Below are positions 13,426 through 20,094 of a stretch of DNA of 20,094 nt, piece after piece; within the stretch, counting starts at the first letter, position 1; every line of letters begins with the position of its first letter. Both the position numbers and the translations under genes were made by a program. Origin of the DNA: UBA1067 sp050874585 (GTDB lineage Bacteria > Verrucomicrobiota > Kiritimatiellia > RFP12 > UBA1067); contig JBNMKZ010000052.1 of the NCBI GenBank assembly GCA_050874585.1, forward strand, positions 1-20,094, in the 5' to 3' direction. The notes under the pieces are model-generated. The model saw nothing but the letters and a program-made list of their open reading frames with translations, had not been told where the DNA came from and searched no databases.

Positions 13426-14964
13426 ATGAAGAGGTTGCTCGTAGTTGCGGCACTTTGTGCCGCGTGGACTGTCGGTGCGAACCCGACCAAGGTCTTGTCC
13501 GTCCAGTTTGCGGACACGACGGCGTGCATCAAGGCCTTTGCCAAGCTCGGGGAGCATTGCGGCATTGCCATGCTTGGGCCGATGGTGGCACCGCGGGTGG
13601 CGAACAATCCGATTGCGCAGTTCCTCGGGCCGATGCGTGAGAATTCGAGCGCACTGCTTTTGGGCTACATTCCTGAGTCGGCACTGAATACGAGCAATGC
13701 CCTCGACAACCTCAACTATGCGATTCTCTATCCCGTTCGTCGGACGAAGGCGAAGTTCCTTGCCGACCATCCGGGGGCGGTTGAGACGAACGGACTCATT
13801 ATCGCGCGCAATCCACGGGGCGAGAAGTACTATCTCGCCTTCTCGAAGGACGGTCAGTGGGTGGCCACGGCGCGGTATGAAGCGTTCATCAGCCCGGCGC
13901 TGACGGAAGTAGATGCCGCCCAGCAGGCGATGGACGGTGATGTCATTCGTGCCCGAATCACCGAGCTCAAGGGGGTCAGCATCGCGGTGCGCGGTACGGC
14001 AACTCCCACCCATGAGACGAATGCGGTCGAGCAGGTGCAGATTGACGCGGTACGGAAGGCTTTTCAGGATATGGCCGCCATTGACATTGGCCTGCGGGTC
14101 AACGACATGGGCGTTGACATCCACGGTCGTCTGGTCCCGCATTCGGGGTCGAGACTATCCAAGCTGGGCCGGACGACCCTTGGGAAGGGGCCTCTTGACT
14201 TCGCTGATGCTGGCGCGATGGGTGCGCAGGCCGGAACGGAGGACGCATTGCAGCCGGGTGATGAGATGCTCGATACCGACAAGGTGGAGGCGGTCTTAGC
14301 GAAGTACGGCATTAGCCTTTCGGCACTGGGCGTGGACATTTCGGACAAGGACCGCACCCTGTCGGTGGTGCTGGACATTGTGCCGCTGATCGCTGGACTC
14401 AAGACGAACGAACTCTTCAAGACGGATGCCCCGAAGGCTAAGGCACTTTTCGACGAACTGGAGTCGAAGGCCTGCTTCATGCTTGAAGAGGATGGAATTA
14501 AGGACACCTGCCTGCGCGCACAATTCGGCATCAAGGGCGTGAAGGCTTCGGTTTCGCCTGCCGTGCGCTATGCGCGGACATTGCCCGAGTTGGCTGACAA
14601 GCCCGTCTTTTCCGCCTCGTGCTACTCGTTCTACGAATTGCTGAAGGCGTGGCTCCCGCAACTGGTGAATGCCGGACTTCTCGGCGAGGACGAGCAGGTG
14701 CAGGTCCTGAAGCCGATGCTGGCGGCTCTTCCGCCGCCCGGCGATGGTGGAACGGCGGGTGCGCTGTGGCGTGAGAAGGAGGATCTCTGTTATCAGGTCC
14801 GGATTTCGAAGGACGAGTTCAAGTGCTGCGCTCTGGCATCCCAAATCTTTGCGGTGCTTCAGTCGAATGGCGTGTTCGGTGACGACGACGATTGTGATGA
14901 CGACACCGAGGATGACTTTATTGAAGATGACGACGACGAGACCTCGGATGACGATGAGGATTGA
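13426..14964 (+). CDS. Secreted protein of unknown function with highly acidic C-terminal tail
   Basis: A 512-aa protein not recognised as a named family. A signal peptide (MKRLLVVAALCAAWTVGA, about residues 1-18) indicates export. The body (19-480) is mixed alpha/beta in character, with no catalytic motif that could be identified and a few scattered cysteines (about residues 28, 42 and later pairs such as KCC). The last ~30 residues are almost entirely Asp and Glu (starting GDDDDCDDDTEDDF), a tail that could bind calcium or other cations. AGGAAAGGGAAGAG precedes the ATG by a few bases. The DNA of the acidic tail overlaps the ispE start by 11 bp. Confidence 0.7.
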   Translation: MKRLLVVAALCAAWTVGANPTKVLSVQFADTTACIKAFAKLGEHCGIAMLGPMVAPRVANNPIAQFLGPMRENSSALLLGYIPESALNTSNALDNLNYAILYPVRRTKAKFLADHPGAVETNGLIIARNPRGEKYYLAFSKDGQWVATARYEAFISPALTEVDAAQQAMDGDVIRARITELKGVSIAVRGTATPTHETNAVEQVQIDAVRKAFQDMAAIDIGLRVNDMGVDIHGRLVPHSGSRLSKLGRTTLGKGPLDFADAGAMGAQAGTEDALQPGDEMLDTDKVEAVLAKYGISLSALGVDISDKDRTLSVVLDIVPLIAGLKTNELFKTDAPKAKALFDELESKACFMLEEDGIKDTCLRAQFGIKGVKASVSPAVRYARTLPELADKPVFSASCYSFYELLKAWLPQLVNAGLLGEDEQVQVLKPMLAALPPPGDGGTAGALWREKEDLCYQVRISKDEFKCCALASQIFAVLQSNGVFGDDDDCDDDTEDDFIEDDDDETSDDDED

Positions 14965-15784
14965 GGCTTGCGCCAAGGTCAACTTGACGCTGGAGGTCTT
15001 CGGAGTCCGGGCGGACGGGTATCATGCCCTCCGCTCGCTTGTTGCCCCGATTTCGCTTGCCGACAGTCTTGAGATTGTGGAGGCGGACGGTCTCATGTGC
15101 GATACGGGGTATGCGGACGACCTCTGCCTGAAGGCGGCGCGTGTTCTGGCGGAATCCGTCGGCAACCCGTCCCTTGGCGCGGCGATTCACGTTGAGAAGC
15201 GCATCCCGGCCGGCGGTGGGCTTGGCGGCGGCAGTGCGGATGCAGCGGCCACGCTCGTCGCTCTCAACGAGATGTGGGGACTCGGGAAGTCGCGTCGCCA
15301 ATTGGCCGAGCTGGGCGCGGCAGTTGGTAGCGATGTGCCGGCACTGGTTCTTGGTGGGGCGGTCCTGATGGAGGGCCGCGGCGAAATCGTCACACCTTTC
15401 CCGTTGTCTCATGAACTGAACCTCGTGCTGGCGAATCCGGGCGTGGCGTGTCCGACGGGCGAAATTTATGCGAATTACCGTCCACGCGTGACAGATGACC
15501 TTTCAATAGTGTATAATATGCGCTCAGCCATTGAATCCGGCGACTGGCAGCGGGTTGCGGCGGCGATGATGAACGATCTTCAGCCGACGGCGATTGCGCT
15601 TCACCCGGAGGTCGGCGCGGCACTTCGGGCGATGGAATCGGCCGGGGTTGAGCGTACGCTGATGAGTGGCAGTGGATCGACTGTCTTCGGTCTCGTCCCG
15701 AATGAAGTGCGGGGACGCGAAATCGCGGCACTTCTGAACGAGAAAGGCCTGCGGGCCTGGAGCGCTCACACGATTGTCCCGTGA
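14954..15784 (+). CDS. ispE: 4-diphosphocytidyl-2-C-methyl-D-erythritol kinase
   Basis: A 276-aa GHMP-family kinase of normal IspE length. It phosphorylates the 2-hydroxyl of CDP-methylerythritol with ATP in the non-mevalonate isoprenoid pathway. Visible motifs are the N-terminal ACAKVNLTLEV (Lys8 and Asn10), the glycine-rich ATP loop PAGGGLGGGSADAAATL (about 85-101), the catalytic Asp127 in GSDVPALVLGG, and the C-terminal MSGSGSTVFGL. The ATG at 14954 matches the family start; an ATG at 14948 would add two residues. The start is read from the acidic-tail codons of the preceding gene. The last codons overlap the 5' end of the tRNA-Gln gene (15775-15784). An internal promoter lies at 15488-15517. 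Confidence 0.95.
   Translation: MRIEACAKVNLTLEVFGVRADGYHALRSLVAPISLADSLEIVEADGLMCDTGYADDLCLKAARVLAESVGNPSLGAAIHVEKRIPAGGGLGGGSADAAATLVALNEMWGLGKSRRQLAELGAAVGSDVPALVLGGAVLMEGRGEIVTPFPLSHELNLVLANPGVACPTGEIYANYRPRVTDDLSIVYNMRSAIESGDWQRVAAAMMNDLQPTAIALHPEVGAALRAMESAGVERTLMSGSGSTVFGLVPNEVRGREIAALLNEKGLRAWSAHTIVP
15488..15517 (+). promoter_or_regulatory. Sigma-70-type promoter inside ispE
   Basis: GTGACA (15488-15493, five of six matches to TTGACA) and a perfect TATAAT (15512-15517) are 18 bp apart. This is the only clear -35/-10 pair noticed. Transcription would start near 15524, 250 bp before the tRNA-Gln gene, and would supply the tRNA, djlA and tyrA without a complete ispE message. Confidence 0.55.
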
Positions 15785-15848
15785 TGTAATGGCAGCATAG
15801 GGGTTTTTGATACCCTTCGAAGTGGTTCGAATCCACTCGGGACAACCA
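15775..15848 (+). tRNA. tRNA-Gln(UUG), CCA encoded
   Basis: A 74-nt tRNA including an encoded CCA (15846-15848). The acceptor stem TGTCCCG (15775-15781) pairs fully with CGGGACA (15838-15844), and the discriminator is A. The D arm is ATG...CAT with the loop containing GG. The anticodon arm is GGGGT-TTTTGAT-ACCCT, with anticodon TTG in a seven-base loop and one G-T pair. The T arm is AGTGG-TTCGAAT-CCACT. TTG reads Gln codons. The first ten bases lie within the ispE reading frame, and djlA begins 20 bp after the CCA. A short TCAG-GAA-CTGA hairpin followed by ATTTTT (15849-15865) could be a weak terminator or leader element. Confidence 0.95.
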
Positions 15849-15868
15849 TCAGGAACTGAATTTTTGAC

Positions 15869-16693
15869 ATGGGACTTAAGGGCATCGCAATTGGCGGCAT
15901 GATGGGGTTCTTCTTCGGGGGGCCTCTCGGTGCATTGTTGGGTGCCGTCCTTGGGAATGGTGTTGAGCGGAAGTTTTCCTTTTCGGACAAGGTGTCGTTT
16001 AGCCAGCGGCTCGGCCGTGTGGTGGGGGCGGGTGCTTCGTCCGCCGGTGGGCGGCGGCGCGATTTCATCTTCTGCGCCAGTGCGGCGGCGATGCTTGCAA
16101 AGATGGCCAAGGCCGACGGCCGTGTCTCCCGTGAGGAAATCGCGTCCGTTGAGCAGGCTTTCCGTCGCCTTGGCTTTACGCCCGAGGCGCGCGAAATCGC
16201 CATTGACGTCTTCAGGAAGGCGAAGGACGATGCCCACACCATCTACGAGTATGCCGGGGAGTTCGCGGCATCCGTCGGCTCGGTTGAAATCCGCGAAATC
16301 TTCTATGAACTCCTGTGGGATCTCGCTTGTTCGGATGGCGTGGTTGGGTCTGCGGAACTGGAAATCCTCCGGCGCATTCCCATCGCGCTGAGCATTCGCC
16401 CTCAGTGGTTCAGTCTTTTTGCTTCCGAACGTCTTGCCGGTAGTCAGGCGTGGCATGAAAGCGCATCGAGGACAGGACGCGATGCGCTGGTGGAGGCCTA
16501 TTCGATTTTGGGCGTTGACGCTTCGGTCAGCGACGCGGCGGTTCGCAAGGCCTATCATGAAAAGGCGAAGCGGTATCATCCCGATACTCTTCGGGCGCAG
16601 GGACTGCCAGACGAGATGGTCAGCAAGGCGACGGACATGATGGCCAAGGTCAATGCGGCTTGGGAGTCAATTAAGGAGGCGCGGCACTTATGA
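15869..16693 (+). CDS. djlA: DjlA-like co-chaperone (TerB plus C-terminal J domain)
   Basis: A 274-aa protein with the DjlA layout. A glycine-rich hydrophobic N-terminal segment (about residues 5-30, IGGMMGFFFGGPLGALLGAV) serves as membrane anchor, a TerB-like helical domain follows (about 65-185, with AKMAKADGRVSREEI and LACSDGVVGSAELEIL), and a J domain ends the protein (about 205-272). The J domain has the HPD motif at 237-239 (KRYHPDTLRAQG). It should stimulate DnaK ATPase near the inner membrane, as E. coli DjlA (271 aa) does. AGGAA lies 13 bases before the ATG, rather far. It lies directly after tRNA-Gln and overlaps tyrA as ATGA. Confidence 0.88.
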   Translation: MGLKGIAIGGMMGFFFGGPLGALLGAVLGNGVERKFSFSDKVSFSQRLGRVVGAGASSAGGRRRDFIFCASAAAMLAKMAKADGRVSREEIASVEQAFRRLGFTPEAREIAIDVFRKAKDDAHTIYEYAGEFAASVGSVEIREIFYELLWDLACSDGVVGSAELEILRRIPIALSIRPQWFSLFASERLAGSQAWHESASRTGRDALVEAYSILGVDASVSDAAVRKAYHEKAKRYHPDTLRAQGLPDEMVSKATDMMAKVNAAWESIKEARHL

Positions 16694-17490
16694 GGACAGG
16701 GAAAGTACTGAACATTTCGGTCGTGGGCAAGGGTCTGATTGGCGGGTCAATCGTCAAGGCCGCGCTCCGGGCGGGCCATCGGGCGGTGGCGACAGACAAG
16801 GGTGAGCGTCCGCAAGTTGCCGAGGCGGATGTCGTCTTTGTCGCCGTGCCCCCCGCCGCCGTCGTTGGTGTGGTGGATGCCATTGTCCCCGACCTAAAGA
16901 AGGGCGCGATTGTCGTGGATGTGACGGGCGTGAAGTCGTTCGTCTATGAGGCGTGCCAGAAATACGCGTATTCCACCGATTTCGTCTTCGTCGGGGGCCA
17001 TCCCATGGCCGGAAAGGAGCGCACGGGCTGGGACAATGCATCCGCCGACCTGTTTGACGGTGCCTCCATGATTCTTGTGCCCTATCCGACCTACGGCCGC
17101 GCTCCGCTGGATCTGTTGGAGGGTCTTTGCCGCGACTTGGGCTTTGCGCGGGTCGTCTATACCGATCCGCGCCATCATGATGAGATGATTGCGTTTACGA
17201 GCCAGCTGTGCCATTTGATTTCCTCGGCCTATGTTCGGGAGCCGCTGGCGCAGGATCATGTCGGGTATTCGGCGGGCAGTTTCCGCGATATGGCGCGGGT
17301 CGGTGCACCTGATCCAAACGTCTGGACGGATCTCTTTATGCTCAATCGTGCGGCACTTTTGCCTGTGCTGGACCGCTATATCACCCGGTTGCAGGATTTC
17401 TACACGGCACTTGCCGAGGGTAATCGGGCGCAGCTTCACCAGTCCCTTGAGGAGGGTGTCCTCGCCAAGGCGAAACTTCCATCGGCGTGA
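16690..17490 (+). CDS. tyrA: Prephenate dehydrogenase family protein
   Basis: A 266-aa NAD(P)-dependent dehydrogenase of tyrosine synthesis, converting prephenate to 4-hydroxyphenylpyruvate (or arogenate to tyrosine; the substrate cannot be settled here). The dinucleotide-binding loop is VVGKGLIGGS (residues 11-20). IVVDVTGVKS and FVGGHPMAGKERTGW are TyrA signatures, and HHDEMIAFTSQLCHL matches the conserved HD..IA..S.LPH region with a slightly changed end. It is shorter than fused chorismate mutase-TyrA enzymes, and no ACT domain is visible. The start overlaps the djlA stop (ATGA), so the two are probably cotranslated. The 22-bp repeat array follows 20-100 bp after its stop. Confidence 0.9.
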   Translation: MRTGKVLNISVVGKGLIGGSIVKAALRAGHRAVATDKGERPQVAEADVVFVAVPPAAVVGVVDAIVPDLKKGAIVVDVTGVKSFVYEACQKYAYSTDFVFVGGHPMAGKERTGWDNASADLFDGASMILVPYPTYGRAPLDLLEGLCRDLGFARVVYTDPRHHDEMIAFTSQLCHLISSAYVREPLAQDHVGYSAGSFRDMARVGAPDPNVWTDLFMLNRAALLPVLDRYITRLQDFYTALAEGNRAQLHQSLEEGVLAKAKLPSA

Positions 17491-17509
17491 TGCCGCGCCT
17501 GTCGGGTTT

Positions 17510-17593
17510 GCTAAGTGCAAGTCGGGTGAGTTGCACTTAGCACGCACAAGAGTTGCAGTTAGTTTTCGCACGAGTTGCAGTTGAGACTCGCAA
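17510..17593. repeat. Second ~22-bp-period repeat array with inverted first unit
   Basis: Three direct 22-bp units begin at 17528, 17550 and 17572, each starting GAGTTGCA(C/G)TT and ending near CGCAA or CGCAC. Immediately upstream, GCTAAGTGCAA (17510-17520) is an inverted copy that pairs perfectly over 11 bp with TTGCACTTAGC of the first direct unit (17530-17540), leaving a nine-base loop. The motif is unrelated to that of the 468-651 array, yet period and layout (direct units plus one inverted unit beside the gene end) are alike. There is no T-run, so the hairpin is not a standard terminator. Confidence 0.8.
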
Positions 17594-17621
17594 GGACGGG
17601 GGCTAAGCCCCGAACCCCGCG

Positions 17622-17676
17622 AACTGCCGCGCTTTGGAGTGGAATTGGTTTTCCGAGGGCAATCGGCGCGGCGGTT
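17622..17676. repeat. 11-bp inverted repeat between convergent genes
   Basis: AACTGCCGCGC (17622-17632) pairs with GCGCGGCGGTT (17666-17676), allowing one T-G pair, around a 33-base centre. A competing stem CGCGGC/GCCGCG uses 17668-17673 and 17683-17688, and GGGGC-TAA-GCCCC lies at 17600-17612. The region holds no gene. These hairpins may end the convergent tyrA and cotransporter transcripts, although neither is followed by a T-run. Confidence 0.4.
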
Positions 17677-17693
17677 TGAATCTGCCGCGTGTG

Positions 17694-19880
17694 TTATGAG
17701 AAAATCTGGCTGAGGTCACTGCCGTCCGCCGAGAGGACGAAGACGGGGGATGGGACGTCGGAGAGGTCGGCCCGGAGGTGCTCAATGTAGCCGCCGTAAG
17801 TGGATGGACTTTCGTCATTCCTCGGCGGGCGCAGTCCGATGAGGGATAGTGCGGCATCGGACGAATGGCGGGCGAGGACTTCCGTGAAGGGTCGTCCGTC
17901 GGTGTCGATAATGCGCGTTTCGGTTTCGATGCGGGCCGAGGAGAGAAAGTCCGCCAACTGGGCGTGGGCCTGCTCACCCGTGCGGTTGTGGACGAGCATG
18001 TTGACGCGCAGGGGATGCCGTCGCCAGCTGTCGTTTCGGCGCAGAAGGACGGCGAGGGCCAGCATGAGTGCGCCGTTGTTGCCGCCGCCGCGCCACCAGA
18101 GGTCGATGACTCCGTCGAGGGGTGCACTGTTAGCCGTCCCGACGACGAGAACATTGCGTTTCTCGCGGACGCTGTCTGCAATCAGCTCTGCAAATTCCGC
18201 CGCGTGGTCGGGGGCGGGCTGTCCGACGAGGACGGTGTTTGGCACGAGCGGGCCGAAGCCGTAGGTTCGGATGATTTCCGAAATGCCGGCCCAGGCGTCG
18301 TTCGTGCAGCGCAGGAGGGGGACGAGTTCAAGATCCATATTGGATCCCGTGCGTCGGACGGCATCCTGGAGTGTCGCCGTGTCGAGCGTCGTCCCCGAAT
18401 CGGGCAGGAGACTTGCAAGCGTGACGAAACTGCGTCCGCCCGAGATGGCCTTGGCGAGTTGAAGGAGTCGCGGATTCTGGACGGGCAGGCGGGAGAAGAC
18501 AAGAAGGTTCGGTCGCCAGTTTCGCTCCGCATGATCATCGTTCGCAAGCCGGTGGAAGGCGAAACGCACGAGTGCGGCCATCAGTCCGGTGCGCAGGTCG
18601 CCGAACTGGACGCGGAGTTGTCGCCGCTTGACGAGCGCGTAAATCGCGAATTCGCAGGCGAGGGCCGTGAATGTCCAGCCCGGACTGATCATGAACATGG
18701 CTCCCACGCAACCGGCAAAGCCGAGAATGGGGAAGATGGCGCGGACGCGGAATGTCGGGCGCCACGAGGGGTTCGCCAACAGTTCCTCCGCAGCTGCCGC
18801 GAAGTTGAGGAGCGCGTAGGTCGAGAGATTGAACAGCGTCAGGATGGGGGCGATGATGTTGATATCCCCGAGGGCAATGCCGGCGGCGGCGAGTGCAAAA
18901 CAGAGAAGAGAGGAGAGCCGAGGGTCGTCCGTCTTGCCGAATCCGCGTCCGAAGAGAGCGGGGAGCAGCCGGTCGCGGGCCAGGGCCTGGAGGACGCGTG
19001 GGGCGCAGAGGAAGCTGCCGACGGCACTGGAGAGCGTCGCCGCCCACACGCCCAGCAGGATGAGGAACGGCCAGCGGGCGCACTTCTGGAGGAGCATCGT
19101 ATCGGCCCGAAGCCAGTCTGCATCGTCCACGAATGCCGTCAGGACAAGTGGAATTGCCATGTAGATGACATAGCCCGTGAGGACGGCGGCAATTGTGCCG
19201 CGTGGGATTGACTTGCTCGGATTGCGCAGGTCGCCGGACATGCCGAGTCCGGACAAAATGCCGGTGACGGCCGGAAAGAAGACGGCGAAGACGGGCCAGA
19301 AGCCGAGGGCGGGTGTCGGCGGGAGCGTGCCGGGCGGCGGCGGTTCGGGTGTCTGGCCAAGGAAGAAAGAGATAAGTGAGAGGAAAATCGCTCCCATGAT
19401 GAAGTACTGCGACTTAAGGGCGATGTCGGCCGAGAGCGTCGACACGAGGGCGAGAATGCAAAGCGTGATGAGACCGACCGTTCTTGCGTCCCAGCCGGAG
19501 ACAATGGGCAGGCCGGATTGTGTCAGGGCCTCGGCGAAGCCGGCGATGTAGAAGGATACGCCAATCGTTTGCGCCAGGACGAGGGGGATGCCGAGCGCGG
19601 CACCCGATTCGAGTCCAAGCGAGCGCGACAGCATGAAGTAGGCTCCGCCGCCCTTCATGCGCATATTGGTCGCAAGGGCGGAAATCGACAACCCCGTTAG
19701 GAGGGTGATGGAACTGCCGATTGTGACGAGGAGAAGGGCGTTGGTGAGCCCCACATTGCCGATCATCCAGCCGAAGCGCAGGTACATGACCACGCCGATA
19801 ATCGTCAGGATGCTGGGCGTGAAGACCCCCTGAAAGGTTCCGAAGGCGTATCCGCCGGGTTGTTTTGTCTCGTCTGTCAT
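17694..19880 (-). CDS. SLC12-type (Na-K-Cl / K-Cl) cation-chloride cotransporter
   Basis: A 728-aa membrane protein of the APC superfamily, cation-chloride cotransporter type. The opening GVFTPSILTIIGVVMYLRFG, then WMIGNVGL, is the SLC12 signature in the first helix. GGGAYFMLSRSLGLESGAALG and FFPAVTGILSGLGMSGDLRN are further family motifs. About twelve membrane helices fill residues 15-450. The C-terminal soluble domain (about 460-728, with WRPNLLVFSR and IDLWWRGGGNNGALM) matches that of animal and bacterial relatives. It probably moves Cl- with Na+ and/or K+ for osmotic or ion balance; the ion set cannot be read here. GGAGG lies nine bases before the ATG at 19880. It is convergent with tyrA. 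Confidence 0.88.
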   Translation of the reverse strand: MTDETKQPGGYAFGTFQGVFTPSILTIIGVVMYLRFGWMIGNVGLTNALLLVTIGSSITLLTGLSISALATNMRMKGGGAYFMLSRSLGLESGAALGIPLVLAQTIGVSFYIAGFAEALTQSGLPIVSGWDARTVGLITLCILALVSTLSADIALKSQYFIMGAIFLSLISFFLGQTPEPPPPGTLPPTPALGFWPVFAVFFPAVTGILSGLGMSGDLRNPSKSIPRGTIAAVLTGYVIYMAIPLVLTAFVDDADWLRADTMLLQKCARWPFLILLGVWAATLSSAVGSFLCAPRVLQALARDRLLPALFGRGFGKTDDPRLSSLLCFALAAAGIALGDINIIAPILTLFNLSTYALLNFAAAAEELLANPSWRPTFRVRAIFPILGFAGCVGAMFMISPGWTFTALACEFAIYALVKRRQLRVQFGDLRTGLMAALVRFAFHRLANDDHAERNWRPNLLVFSRLPVQNPRLLQLAKAISGGRSFVTLASLLPDSGTTLDTATLQDAVRRTGSNMDLELVPLLRCTNDAWAGISEIIRTYGFGPLVPNTVLVGQPAPDHAAEFAELIADSVREKRNVLVVGTANSAPLDGVIDLWWRGGGNNGALMLALAVLLRRNDSWRRHPLRVNMLVHNRTGEQAHAQLADFLSSARIETETRIIDTDGRPFTEVLARHSSDAALSLIGLRPPRNDESPSTYGGYIEHLRADLSDVPSPVFVLSADGSDLSQIFS

Positions 19881-19901
19881 CTGTGAAGACCTCCGAACGG
19901 A

Positions 19902-19910
19902 ATTATATCA
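19902..19910 (-). promoter_or_regulatory. Extended -10 promoter of the cotransporter gene
   Basis: The minus strand reads TGATATAAT, a TGn motif followed by a perfect TATAAT (19907 down to 19902). No good -35 is seen. The transcript would have a short leader carrying GGAGG at 19890-19894, nine bases before the ATG. Confidence 0.65.
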
Positions 19911-19968
19911 AAAATGGGCTGACATTTGTTATTCCCTACAGATTTCGTGGGGATTTGTGGATTGGCAA

Positions 19969-19999
19969 AGTAGATGCCCATAGGGTATGGGCATCTACT
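19969..19999. repeat. Perfect 14-bp hairpin with GGG loop
   Basis: AGTAGATGCCCATA (19969-19982) and TATGGGCATCTACT (19986-19999) are fully complementary around GGG. It may be the terminator of a gene lying to the right, an operator upstream of the cotransporter gene, or a dispersed palindrome. The flanks (AAAG and CTCTT) give no long T-run. Confidence 0.7.
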
Positions 20000-20069
20000 C
20001 TTACAATGGGATGACAGGGGAATATGGTCAATTAGTCGTACAGCATCAAGGGGAAGGACATTCCTCCAT

Positions 20070-20087
20070 CCTCCCCCATGGGGGAGG
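20070..20087. repeat. 18-bp perfect palindrome CCTCCCCCATGGGGGAGG
   Basis: CCTCCCCC-AT-GGGGGAGG is its own reverse complement. A weaker relative, CCCCATGAGGGG, occurs at 1623-1634. Such C/G-block palindromes are common extragenic repeats in gut bacterial genomes (recalled, not checked). Confidence 0.6.
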
Positions 20088-20094
20088 GCCGTGG

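Larger units (their letters stand above)
19911..20094. other. Noncoding right end of the window
   Basis: No reading frame with a plausible start was seen on either strand. The stretch is less G+C-rich than the genes and holds the two perfect palindromes listed separately. Any gene to the right lies outside the window. Confidence 0.5.

Noticed and set aside
17510..17540. Intrinsic terminator of tyrA
   Set aside because: The 11-bp hairpin is real but no T-run follows on either strand, and its arms belong to the 22-bp repeat array.
17865..19211. 448-codon plus-strand frame opposite the cotransporter gene
   Set aside because: It is the complement of a clear SLC12-type membrane protein, and its product is rich in Glu, Arg and Gly without domain features.

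Overview
The window looks like a chromosomal segment from a Gram-negative bacterium with high G+C. The gene content includes BamA, Skp/OmpH and LpxD for the outer membrane and LPS, MurJ for peptidoglycan, and an HU-like protein with a DUF4469-type Ig domain. Together with Bacteroidetes/PVC-like proteins and an SLC12-type transporter, this suggests the PVC group (Kiritimatiellota/Verrucomicrobiota/Lentisphaerota, possibly gut-derived). The taxonomic placement is inference. No phage, transposase, CRISPR or rRNA was found.

Layout. Positions 1-751 hold no convincing gene and are packed with short palindromes, a duplicated 64-74 bp element, and a striking array at 468-651. That array has eight direct copies of CTTTGGRAGA/CTTTGGGTGA at 21-23 bp steps plus one inverted copy. 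A minus-strand two-gene unit follows: a 35-aa small ORF (1501-1608) overlapping by ATGA the HU-like protein (752-1504), which ends in a strong intrinsic terminator. Divergent from it runs a plus-strand series: recN, a dehydroquinate-synthase-like protein, bamA, skp, lpxD, coaD, murJ, a YacP/NYN-like nuclease and a DUF3298-like lipoprotein. Many of these genes overlap or lie within 15 bp of each other.

A new promoter with almost no 5' leader starts an aminotransferase gene (12077). It is followed by a secreted protein with an extremely acidic tail, ispE, a tRNA-Gln(UUG) whose 5' end overlaps the end of ispE, a DjlA-like co-chaperone and tyrA. A second 22-bp-period repeat array (17510-17593) lies between tyrA and a convergent SLC12-type cation-chloride cotransporter gene (17694-19880, minus). 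The right end (19881-20094) carries that gene's promoter and two perfect palindromes.

Functionally the central block is an envelope-biogenesis cluster: bamA-skp-lpxD is the same order as in E. coli, with coaD and murJ added. Aromatic amino acid genes (tyrA, the AroB-like gene, perhaps the aminotransferase) and isoprenoid synthesis (ispE) surround it. The most unusual signals are the two intergenic arrays. They have unrelated motifs but the same roughly 22-bp period and the same arrangement of one inverted unit beside the 3' end of a gene. Next are the tRNA/ispE overlap and the AroB homologue that has lost its catalytic/zinc-site histidine motif.
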